A DNA stretch of 64,000 nucleotides. Origin: Pseudomonas viridiflava (GTDB lineage: Bacteria > Pseudomonadota > Gammaproteobacteria > Pseudomonadales > Pseudomonadaceae). The DNA is taken from the NCBI RefSeq assembly GCF_900582625.1, contig NZ_UTIQ01000016.1, positions 40,025 through 104,024 of the forward strand, written 5' to 3'. Shown piece after piece: positions 43,822 to 54,000 of the stretch. Within the stretch, counting starts at the first letter, position 1, and each line of letters begins with the position of its first letter. The position numbers were made by a program, and so were the translations under genes. The notes under the pieces were generated by a model that saw only the letters and a list, made by a program, of their open reading frames with translations, was not told the origin of the DNA and searched no databases.

Positions 43822-45999
43822 TCATACCGAGGCCTGGCCTATGCGGCCTTTGCGCAGGGCGTCGATAACCGCATCTTTCGGCCCGTCGGCCATCACTTGG
43901 CCGTTGTCGAGCACCACCAGACGGTCGACCAGGCTGAGCATCGAGGTGCGGTGGGTAATCAGCAGCACGGTTTTGCCTTGAATCCACGGTTGCAGCTTGG
44001 CTTTGAGGGCTTCTTCGCTGGCGTTGTCCATGGCGCTGGTGGGCTCGTCGAGCACCAGAATCGGTGGGTCCAACAGCAGCGCGCGGGCCAGCAATACCGC
44101 CTGACGCTGACCACCGGAAAGCAGTTGGCCGCGCTCGCCCACCGGGCGCTCAAAACCTTGCGGATGTTGGCGGGCGAGTTCGCTGACGCCGGTCATTTCC
44201 GCCACTTCGAGCATGCGTGCATCGCTCACGTAACGGGCGCCGAGGGTGAGGTTGTCGCGCAGGCTGCCCGAGAGCAGCGGCAGGTCGTGGGCGACGTAGC
44301 CGATCTGGTGGCGCAGGTCGGCGACGTCGAGTTGGCGCAAGTCGAGGCCGTCGAGCAGCAGTTGGCCTTCTTCGGGTGTGTAGAAGCCCATGATCAACCG
44401 CGCCAGGGTGCTTTTGCCTGAACCGCTGCGGCCGATGATGCCGATGCGCTCGCCCGGCTGCATGTGCAGGCTAGCGCCGACTAGCGCCGGGCCACTGGCG
44501 TTGGGGTAGGTAAAGCTAACCTTGTGCATGTCCAGCGCGCCCTTGAGTTGGGTGCGCTCCAGCGGCCGCTGTTTGGCTTGGCGCTCTTGCGGCATGGACA
44601 TCATGGCGTCGGTGCTGCGCATGGTGATCTGCGCTTGTTGGTAGCGCGTAATCAGCCCGGCGATCTGCCCCAGCGGCGCCATCACGCGGCTGCCGAGCAT
44701 GTACGAGGCCACCAGGGCGCCGACGCTGAGGTTGCCGTCGATAATCAGGTACACGCCGGCAATGATCGTCGCCATGCCGGAGAACTGCTGCAGGAACAGC
44801 GTGCCGTTGGTGGCCAGCGCCGAAAGATTGCGCGCGTGGGCGTCAAGGCGGGTCATGGCGCCGTGGGTGGTTTCCCATTTGTGCTGACGCTCGCTTTCGG
44901 CGCTGCATGCTTTCAGGGTTTCCAGGCCGCTGAGGGTTTCGATCAGCAAGGCTTGACGCTCGGCGCCCAGGGCCAGGCTTTTCTGCACGGTGTCACGCAG
45001 GCGCGACTGAATAATCAGGGCAAAAATAATGGTGATGGGAAAGGCCAGCAGGGGAATCACCACAATCCAGCCGCCGAGCAACCCGATCACCACAATCATC
45101 AGCAGGGCGAAGGGCAGGTCGATAATGCTGGTCAGGGTCACGGCGGTGAGAAATTCGCGCAGGCCCTGGAAGTCGTGGATGCTCTGGGCGAAACCGCCGA
45201 CGCTGGCGGGCCGGGCGATCATCGACATACCGGTGATGCGCTCGAACAAGGTGGCCGAGAGCACCACGTCGGTTTTCTTGCCGGCGACATCCAGCAGGTG
45301 CGAACGCAGCACCCGCAGCAGCAACTCGAACATCGTGCCCAGCAGCAAACCAATGGACAGCACCCACAAGGTCGAGATGGCCTGGTTGGGCACCACGCGG
45401 TCGTAAGTTTGCATCACAAACAGCGGCACCATCATGCCCAGCAGGTTGATCAGCAGGCTGGCAAGAATGGCGTCGGCATACAGCCAGCGCGACAGTTTCA
45501 GTGTGTCGCGAAACCAGGCTTCCACGCGCGGCACCAGCGGTGTGCGCAGGTCTTCCAGCTCATGGCGCGGCCGGGCAAATAGCGCCTGGCCGGCGTACTC
45601 GGCTTGCAGCAGTTCGCGGCTTACCCATTGCTCGCCGCCTTCGGCTTCGCTGGGCAAAATCAGCGCCTGACCATCAGCGCGCCACTCGCGCAGCACGGCG
45701 CAGCGGCCGCCCTTGAGCACCAACAACACCGGCAGGTTAAGGGCGGAAATGGCATTCAACTCACGGCGCAGCAAACGGCCTTGCAAGCCGGCGCGGGCTG
45801 CAGCGCGAGGTAATAAATCGGGGCTCAAGCGTTGTTCGGGCATCGGCAAACCGGCACTCAAACTGCCACGGCTGGCTGAGCAATTGTGCAGGTTGCACAA
45901 GATCAACAACCCATCGAGCAGCGGGTCATCGTGGTCTAAACGCGGGTCGCCGGACGGGCCGGTCCGTTCCATGGTGGTCACAGTCTCACTACTCCTCAT
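43822..45999 (-). CDS. lapB: Type I secretion ABC exporter, LapB-like
   Basis: A 725-residue exporter. Residues ~20-160 form a C39-peptidase-like domain without an obvious catalytic Cys in the normal position, the substrate-docking form found in RTX adhesin exporters. A six-helix membrane domain follows (e.g. ADAILASLLINLLGMMVPLFVMQTYDRVVPNQAISTLWVLSIGLLLG). The ATPase has Walker A GRSGSGKST, signature LLSGGQRQAVLLARALL and Walker B PILVLDEPTSAMD. It drives ATP-dependent secretion of the adjacent giant adhesin. The start could also be nine codons later (MERTGPSGD). Separated from lapE by 220 bp with a REP pair. Confidence 0.93.
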   Translation of the reverse strand: MRSSETVTTMERTGPSGDPRLDHDDPLLDGLLILCNLHNCSASRGSLSAGLPMPEQRLSPDLLPRAAARAGLQGRLLRRELNAISALNLPVLLVLKGGRCAVLREWRADGQALILPSEAEGGEQWVSRELLQAEYAGQALFARPRHELEDLRTPLVPRVEAWFRDTLKLSRWLYADAILASLLINLLGMMVPLFVMQTYDRVVPNQAISTLWVLSIGLLLGTMFELLLRVLRSHLLDVAGKKTDVVLSATLFERITGMSMIARPASVGGFAQSIHDFQGLREFLTAVTLTSIIDLPFALLMIVVIGLLGGWIVVIPLLAFPITIIFALIIQSRLRDTVQKSLALGAERQALLIETLSGLETLKACSAESERQHKWETTHGAMTRLDAHARNLSALATNGTLFLQQFSGMATIIAGVYLIIDGNLSVGALVASYMLGSRVMAPLGQIAGLITRYQQAQITMRSTDAMMSMPQERQAKQRPLERTQLKGALDMHKVSFTYPNASGPALVGASLHMQPGERIGIIGRSGSGKSTLARLIMGFYTPEEGQLLLDGLDLRQLDVADLRHQIGYVAHDLPLLSGSLRDNLTLGARYVSDARMLEVAEMTGVSELARQHPQGFERPVGERGQLLSGGQRQAVLLARALLLDPPILVLDEPTSAMDNASEEALKAKLQPWIQGKTVLLITHRTSMLSLVDRLVVLDNGQVMADGPKDAVIDALRKGRIGQASV

Positions 46000-46120
46000 T
46001 CAGACCTTGAGCACTCGGCTGACTGCTGTCTGATCGCACTGTGCCACTGTGGTTCAGACAAATTATTCAGCGAGTTCACCGAGGACTGATACAGCCGGAA
46101 CCGGCGCCACCCATGCAGAA

Positions 46121-46192
46121 GTGTAGGAGCGGCTTCAGCCGCGATTGCCTGGATACGACGATCAAGGGCATCGCGGCTGAAGCCGCTCCTAC
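46121..46192. repeat. Inverted REP pair between lapE and lapB
   Basis: TGTAGGAGCGGCTTCAGCCG and its inverse CGGCTGAAGCCGCTCCTACG, separated by about 25 bp, in the lapE-lapB gap. Same REP family as at 11.8, 22.8 and 39.0 kb. Confidence 0.9.
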
Positions 46193-46219
46193 GGGTGTGC
46201 GGGGTGGCCGCTGCCGTCG

Positions 46220-47587
46220 TTACTTCATCGACGGCAGTTGCGCGGTGCTTTTCACTTCGTTGAGCGCGGTCGCTTCGGCGGGCAGCACGGTGCCTTGCTT
46301 GCGCAACAACTCGCCCATGGCCGATTGCAGGCGGTACATCGAGAATTCCTCGGTGTAGCGCACTTCCACGTAACGACGGTTGGCGGTGAACAGTTCGTTC
46401 TCGCTGTCGAGGAGGTCGAGCAGGGTGCGTTGGCCCAGGCCGAATTGGTCTTGGTAGGCCATGCGTACACGCTTGGTGTAGTCGGCGTAGTCACGGGCCA
46501 GCGGCGTCTGCAGGCGGGCGTTGCGCAGGGCGTTCCAGGCCAGGGTCACGTTCTCGTTGATCTGACGCAGAGCGTTGTTGCGGATGTCCATCGCCTGGTT
46601 GATCTGGTAGGCGGTGGACTGCAGGTTGGCCTTGTCGCGACCGCCGTTGAGCAGGTTGTAGGTCATCACCACGCCCGCACGCCAGTTGTTGTCATGGCCT
46701 TCGTCGCCGGCGGTGTTGTTGTTGGCATTGGCCGCCAACTCGGCGTCGAAACGGGGGTAGAAGGGCGACTTGGCCACTTCGTATTGTTTCTCGGCGGCGA
46801 TCACGTCGGCTTGGGCCGATTTCAGCATGGGGTTGTTATCCACCACGCGCTGGCGCGCTTCGTTCACGTCTTCGGGAATCTGGCCTTTGATCGAGGCCGG
46901 AATTTCCAGCTCATCGGCCGGACGGCCAACGGCACTGAAGAAATTGGCTTCGGCGTCCTGCAGGTTCACTTCCTCGGTGTAGAGGTTGTTGGCTGCCAGG
47001 GCCAAACGCGCGGACGACTGATCGGAGTCAGCGTTGCTGCCCACACCGCGCTCGCTGCGCAGGTTGATCTGATCGCCCATGCGTTGGTGCGCCTGCAAGT
47101 TATTGCGGGCCAGGTCGACCATCTCGCGGCGTTTCAGCACTTCGAGGTAAAGCTGCACGGTGCGCAGCGCCAGGTCTTCACCGGTGCCTTGGATGTAATA
47201 AGACCGGGAATTGACCACCGCTTCGGTGCGAGCAATTTCGTTCGGCGTGTTGAAGCCATCAAACAGCATTTGCCGCAGGCGCAGCTGCGAGGTGCCGTAG
47301 TCGAGTTGTTCCTTGTTGTGGCTGTTCAGGCCGTTGCCACGCGCGCGGGTGGTGGGGTTGTCGGTTTCTTCGCGGCCGTAACCGGCGATGGCGTCGACCA
47401 CCGGGTAGTAACCCCCTTGTGCGACGCCGACTTGCTCCTTGCTTGCTCGGCGGTCGTTGATGCTGGCTTGCAGCTCGGGGTGGGTGTCGATGGTGCTCTG
47501 GATGGCTTCGGACAAGGTCATGGCCTGCGCCTGTGCGCAGACCACAGCCAACAGCACGCTAGTCCATAGCGGTTTTATTGCAGGCAT
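46220..47587 (-). CDS. lapE: Outer-membrane channel of type I secretion, LapE-like (TolC family)
   Basis: A 455-residue TolC-family protein. The signal peptide is AIKPLWTSVLLAVVCAQAQA, from ATG 47587 behind GGAGAAG. The mature chain MTLSEAIQSTIDTHPELQASINDRRASKEQVGVAQGGYYPVVDAIAGYGREETDN is the TolC/AggA start. The second half repeats the pattern with YNLLNGGRDKANLQSTAYQINQAMDIRNNALRQINENVTLAWNALRNAR and RVRMAYQDQFGLGQRTLLDLLDSENELFTANRRYVEVRYTEEFSMYRLQSAMGELL. It forms the trimeric outer-membrane tunnel in which a LapA-type adhesin stays anchored. Divergent from the adhesin gene. Confidence 0.94.
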   Translation of the reverse strand: MPAIKPLWTSVLLAVVCAQAQAMTLSEAIQSTIDTHPELQASINDRRASKEQVGVAQGGYYPVVDAIAGYGREETDNPTTRARGNGLNSHNKEQLDYGTSQLRLRQMLFDGFNTPNEIARTEAVVNSRSYYIQGTGEDLALRTVQLYLEVLKRREMVDLARNNLQAHQRMGDQINLRSERGVGSNADSDQSSARLALAANNLYTEEVNLQDAEANFFSAVGRPADELEIPASIKGQIPEDVNEARQRVVDNNPMLKSAQADVIAAEKQYEVAKSPFYPRFDAELAANANNNTAGDEGHDNNWRAGVVMTYNLLNGGRDKANLQSTAYQINQAMDIRNNALRQINENVTLAWNALRNARLQTPLARDYADYTKRVRMAYQDQFGLGQRTLLDLLDSENELFTANRRYVEVRYTEEFSMYRLQSAMGELLRKQGTVLPAEATALNEVKSTAQLPSMK

Positions 47588-48045
47588 GGGTACTTCTCCA
47601 TAGGTGTGAACGTTGTGTTGGTATGCCAATAAATTGGCTTATGCGCCTACTAGACCGTTTCAGGCTTGTAACATTCCAGCTAAGAACAACTTTAGAAGAA
47701 CCTAAGAAATTTTTGGAACAAACCTTATGAATATTTATTCTTATGCAGTATGTGAAAACGAGCACATTGTTTTTGCCTGCACGTCACGTTTACCGGGGTC
47801 TTTGACGCTGGCGAGACTTGCAAATCACGGTCAATTGCGGTTTCGAGCGTCTGGAACGGGGAGAAACACTGCGGTAGTTTGAGCAGCGCTAGGGCGGTAG
47901 TTTTTTGACGTCATGGCTTTTTGATGCAAATCATCGTTGCCTAACTTTCGGCGGGTTTTTCGTATTCCTCAGCTTTTGAAAGGCGGTTGGCCCTTTTGAA
48001 AATGCGTGTCGACGGGTCGTTGGCAGCAGTAGTGAGGAAGGAATC
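47588..48045. promoter_or_regulatory. Divergent lapE / adhesin control region
   Basis: A 458-bp gap with no gene. The first ~130 bp next to lapE and the stretch around 47715-47760 are AT-rich (AATATTTATTCTTATGC) and are the best place for the lapE and adhesin promoters. AAGGAA lies before the adhesin ATG. I found no clear FleQ, RpoN or other operator by eye. Confidence 0.45.
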
Positions 48046-51000
48046 ATGGCTACGTTGATTGGTGTCGTCAGCAAAGTAATCGGCGAGGTCTTTGCGGTAG
48101 CGAGCGATGGATCGCGACGCGCGCTGACTGAAGGCGACCGCGTATACGCGGGCGAACAACTGGACACCGGCGCTCAAGGCGCCGTTGCCGTGGCGCTGGC
48201 CAATGGCGGCGAACTGACCCTGGGCCGCGAAAGCAGCCTGGAACTGGATACCGCGCTGCTCAACGGCGGCAGCGGTAACGAGGTGATCGTTCAAGACCCC
48301 GTTGCACCGGCCACGCCCAGCCAGGACGACCTGACTGACGTTGAGCAACTGCAAGCGGCCATCGAGGCGGGCCAAGACCCGACCCAAGCCGGTGAAGCCA
48401 CCGCTGCCGGCCCGGGTGCAGGCGCAGGCGGCCCCGGCGGCGCAGGCGGCGGCCGTTCCTTCGTGCTGCTGACCGAAGTCGGCGGCGCGGTTGCCCCGAA
48501 CATTGGTTTCCCCACCGAAGGCTTGGCGCGCGGCCCCGAGTTTCCCGACCCCGACCCGGCAGCCCGTAACCTTCCTGATCCTGATCCTGCGGCCCCGGAC
48601 GGCGACCCCGACGCCGGCACCGTGTCCATTTCCCTCGACGAAGATAGCGACCTGCCCGGCAGCATCGAAGGCAGCCCGTACGGCGATGACCAGCCCGGCG
48701 TGCCGGCTTCGCTCAGTGGCAGCCTGGGTTATAACTTTGGGCCGGACGGCCCGGGGGCGTTCGCCTGGAACGCGGTGGATTTGTCTGGCATCACCTCGCA
48801 AGGCCAACCGCTGGTGGTGGTCATCAGTGCCGACGGCCTGACGCTCACGGCCCACCAAGGCGGCGCTGACGGTCCGGTGGTATTCACGGCCACCAACACT
48901 AATCCGCTAACCGGCGCCTTCGACTTCAACCTGGAGCTGCCGCTGGATCATCCAGTGGCCGGCGCCGAAGACACGCTAGACCTCAACCTCGATTACACCA
49001 TCACCGACGGCAACGGCACGCCGAGCACCGGCACCCTGGCCGTGGGCATCAACGACGACAGCCCGCAATTGAATACCGGCGGTGAGGGTTCGCCGTTCGT
49101 GGGCGGCATCGTCCATGAAGACGCGCTGAGCCAATTGCCGGCCAGCGGTCAGTCAGGTCTTCCTGGCGTGGCGGTTGCCGCGCCATACGAGGGCAACAAT
49201 GAAGACGGTGATGCACCGGGTTCCGACAGCAACCCCGCGCAGACCGTGAACGTCGGCGTTGAATCCGGCCCTGGTTCGCTTACCAGCCTGGTGAACTTCG
49301 GTGCCGATGGCATTGGCAGCTTCGGCCTGGTCGGCACCGCTGCCGCCACCGCCGTGCTCGATGCCCAGGGACTGACTTCGGGCGGCGTGGCGTTGACCTA
49401 TTCAGTCGTGGTGTCGGCTGACGGCAGCTATACCACGCTCACCGCCAGCGGCCCCGGCTACGACGTGTTCACCCTGCAAGTGGGCACCGATGGCAGCTTC
49501 AATTTCACCCTGCAAGGCCCGCTGGACCACGCGCTCGCCAATGGCGATGACGGCGAACTGTTCGGCAATGGCAACGTGCTGGGTATCGACTTCTCCGGCC
49601 TGCTGACCGCCACCGATTTTGACGGCGATCCGGTGCAAGGCTTCGGCACGGCCGGCGGCCTGTTTGTGATCAACATCGAAGACGATGTGCCGACCATTGG
49701 CACCGTGGGCACCGAAGCCCAGCTGCAAGTGGATGAAAGTGATCTGGGCGCCAACGCCTCGGCCAACTTCAGCGATGCATTCAACGTGCAAGCCGGCGGC
49801 GATGGCCTGCAAAGCGTGAGTTACGAGCTGACCGTTAGCGACCCGGCCAGCGGCCTGGTGGACACCGCCAGCGGCGAGAACGTGGTGCTCAGCGTAAATG
49901 CCGGTGTGGTCGAAGGCCGTACCGAAGGCAGCAACGAACTGGTGTTTACCGTGAGCGTGGGCGCCGACGGCACCGTGACCCTCGACCAGATTCGCCCCGT
50001 GGTCCACGACGACGGCAGCAACCCCGACGATGTCGATGTGCTCGGCAGCGGCCACATCAACTTGGTTGCCACCGCCACTGACGGCGATGGCGACACGGCC
50101 AGCGGCAGCCTCGACCTGGGCAACGCCATCAGCTTCCGCGATGACGGCCCAAGCATCACCCCCGGCACCTTGGCCGGCATCGCCCTGGTGGTGGATGAAA
50201 CGTTCCTTTCGGTGGATGCCAGCGCTGATTTCAGCGGCGCGTTCACCCCGGTGTTTGGTGCCGATGGCGCGGGTAGCGTCAGCTACCAACTGAACGTCAG
50301 CGCCCCCGGCGCCGACAGTGGCCTGGTGGACACCGCCAGCGGCGACGCCATCGTGTTGTTTAAAGAAGGCGACACACTGGTCGGCCGCGTCGGCGATGCC
50401 GGCGGCCCGATCTCCTTTACCGTTACGGTGAACGCAGCGACCGGCGTGGTCACGCTGGATCAACAGCGCGCCATCGTGCACGACCCGGACACCGGGCCAA
50501 ATCAATCCACCGGCTTGCTCACCGATAATCTGGTGCAGCTGAGCGCCACCGTCACCGACAAAGACGGCGACAGCGCCACCGCCAACCTGAACATCGGCGG
50601 CACCCTGAGCTTTGCCGACGATGCGCCCATCATCGACCCGGGCACCGGCTTGCCGCCGGTGCTGGTGGTGGATGAAACCAACCTGAACGTCGACGCCAGC
50701 GCCGACTTCAGTGGCGCCTTTACGCCGCTGTTCGGCGCCGATGGCGCGGGCAATGTGGCCTACACCCTGAACGTCAGCGCACCGGGCGCCGACACCGGCC
50801 TCGTCGATACCGCCAGCGGCAACGCCATTGTGCTGTTCAAAGAAGGCGACCTGCTGGTTGGCCGCGTCGGCGATGCCGGCGGCCCGATCTCCTTCACCGT
50901 TTCGGTGAATGCGGCGACCGGCGTGGTCACGCTTGACCAACAATTGGCCATCGCCCACCTGCCCAACACCGGGCCGGACCAAGCCAGCGATTCGCTGCTG

Positions 51001-54000
51001 GGCAATCTGATTCAACTGACCGGCACCATCACCGACGGTGACGGCGACACCACCTCGGCCACCGTGAATATCGGCGGCGCGCTGAGTTTCGAAGACGATG
51101 CACCCACCGTCTCGCCAACCACGGCCACCGCCACGTTGGACGACGAAGGCCTGCTCGGCGGCATCAACGGCGGCCCGGGCGATGTCGCCGGCGCGGCCAC
51201 CACCACCAGCGGCACGCTGAACTTCGCCGCTGGCGCCGATGGCTTGCAAAGCATTGCGCTCACCGGCCCAAGCAGCCTGGGCACTGAGGCTGTGACCTCG
51301 GTGTGGGATGCCAGCACCAACACCCTGACCATCAGTTCCGCCCGTGGCGAACTGGTGCGCGTTGAGCTCACCAACCCGAGCACCGGCGCTTACACCGTGA
51401 GCCTGCTGCAACCGTTGATGCACCCAACGGCCGGTACCGAAGACACCCTGCAACTGAACGTCGGCTACACCGTCACCGACCGCGATAACGACCAGGCCAG
51501 CGGCAACCTGGCGGTCAATATCAACGACGACAGCCCAACCATTCAGGCGTCCGATCTGGGCGGCAGCTCGCAGGTCACCTTTAACGGCACCAGTGCGGGT
51601 TACGCCAGTAGCTATGGCTACTACACCAAAGGGCCTGATGGCTTGCCGGTCGACGGCAAAATCATCTGGGCCAACGTGCAGGACCAGACCGCCGGCGACA
51701 CCGCCGACATCAGCAGCCTGGACCCCAGCACCACTGGTTTCTTCATCATTCCCAACGGTGCCAACGGCAACGCTGGCCTGGTAGACGGTGCGTCCGTCAG
51801 CTTCAGCCAGGTGGGCGGCAAGTGGGTGGCCTCGGTGGGCGGCGTGCCGCTGGTGGGCGACGATGGCGCCAATGTGCTGTTCACTGACGCCTCGCTCAAC
51901 CCCGGCGGCTCGCACCTGCAAGACACCGGCAGCGCGGGCAATCAGAACTGGGAAGACCTCACCAACGGCTCCGACTACGACTACAACGACGTTGCCACCA
52001 ACGTGACGTGGGGCTCGTCGTTGCAGCTGCAAGTGGATGAAAGCAACTTCGGCGCAGATGCCAGCGCCAACTTCGCCGGCACTTTCAACGTGCAGGCCGG
52101 TGCCGATGGCATCGCCAGCCAGACCTACAACCTCGGCGTGACAAACGCTAACTCCGGCCTGGTGGATACCGCCACTGGCGAGAACGTGATGCTCAGCGTC
52201 AACGCCAGCGGTGTAATCGAAGGGCGCACCAGCGGCACCAATGACTTGGTATTCACCGTGAGCGTGAATGCCGGCGGTACCGTTACCCTCGACCAGATTC
52301 GCGCCATTGTTCACCCCACCGGCGACGCCGACGAAGCGGCGTACCTGGGCGCCGGGCATATCAGCCTCGGCTCCACGGTTGTCGATGGCGACGGCGACAG
52401 CGCTACTGCCACCGTCGACCTCGGTCAGGTGATCAGCTTCCGCGACGACGGCCCAAGCGTGGGCACCAACGGCACCGTGCTGCTCGACGACGACGCATTG
52501 GCCAATGGCATTGCCGGTGGCGTTAACGACGATGTCGACTCCACCAACGTCAGCGGCACCCTCGCGCACGACTTCGGTGCCGACGGCGCGGGCTCGATCC
52601 AGTGGCTCACCACGGGCGCGCCAGCCGGCTTCAGCTATGAAACCTCCGGCAGCAATCTGCTGGTCGTCCAGGGTGGCACCACGGTTCTGACCGTGTCGCT
52701 CGACAGCAGCACTGGCGCCTACAACGTGGTGCAAAACGCCGCCATCAACCACGCCAATGCCGATAACGAAAACAACCAGCCGTTCACCTTCAACTATCAG
52801 GTCACTGATAAAGACGGCGACAAGGCCAACGGCACGCTGCAAGTGAACGTCGACGACGACACGCCTACCGCGCGTGACGACGTGGCTCAGGTGCAAGTAG
52901 CGCAAGGGCAAAACTTCAACACCCTGTTCGTGCTCGACTTCAGCGGCAGCATCGATAAGAGCGAACTGAACACCATGCTCACGGCGGTGAAAGCTGCGGC
53001 GCAGGCATTGTTCAATGGCACCACGGGCGATGTGCACGCGCAGATCGTCGCCTTCTCCGGTGACGCCACCTCGTATCCGTCATTCGATAACTACGCCGAC
53101 TTTGCAGCGAAAATCGACAGCCTCAACTCCAGCGTCCCAGGCGGCGCACGCCCTTACAGCGGCTCGACTGACTTCAGTGATGCCGTAAACGAAGTGGTCA
53201 GTTCGTTCAACCCGATTGCCGGTGCCAGCAACCAGGTGTTCTTTATTAGCGACGGCAACCCGAACGAATCCCTCGGCCCGAACGGCGAGGCATTGAACCC
53301 GGCAGCTGCGGCGCAGTGGAACAACTTTGTTAATGCCAATGGCATTCAGGTCAGCACCATCGGCATCGGTGACGGCATTGCCACTGGCCCGTTGCAGCAG
53401 GTGGACGTGGACGGCAACGGCGTGCCGATTCTGGTCGACGGCTTCGGCTCGTTGATCGATTCTCTCGTGGGCCAGGTCACTGGCGGCTTCGTCAACGGCA
53501 ACGTGCTCAATGGCAGCGACGGCGCCGTGGGCGGCGGCGATGACGATAGCTTCGGTGCCGACGGCGCCGGGCGCATTCAGTCCATCGTGGTAAACGGCGT
53601 CACCTATACCTGGGACGGCGCCAACACCATCGACCCGAGCACTGGCGCCAACATCAATGGCAACCAACTGAATAATATCGCCACGGGGCAGGGCGGCACG
53701 CTGTCGTTCAACTTCAGCACCGGGGCCTGGAGCTACGTTGCGCCGGCCAATCTCTCGGGCGATCAGGTGGAAAACTTCACCTACACCATCATCGACAAAG
53801 ATGGTGATCCGTCGTCGGCTTCGTTGACCATCAACGTGGAAGACGCCGGCCCGGTCGTGGGGCGTGTGGATGAAAACGAACTGGCCGGTGGCGCTTCCGA
53901 TGGCGACGCTTTCAACACCGTTACCACCGGCGACCTTTCCGACCTGGTGGCAGGTCCCGGCACCGCGCAGTTCAGCCTGAGCAGTAACACCAGCGGGCTA

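Noticed and set aside
48640..52880. CRISPR or DNA-level tandem repeats in the adhesin
   Set aside because: The repeats are protein domains of 100-160 residues with divergent DNA; no short repeat-spacer pattern exists.
49402..53037. 1,211-codon open frame antisense to the adhesin gene
   Set aside because: It mirrors the repetitive, GC-rich third-position codon use of the adhesin, has no ribosome binding site or recognisable domain, and consists of His/Ala/Gly/Val-rich shadow sequence.
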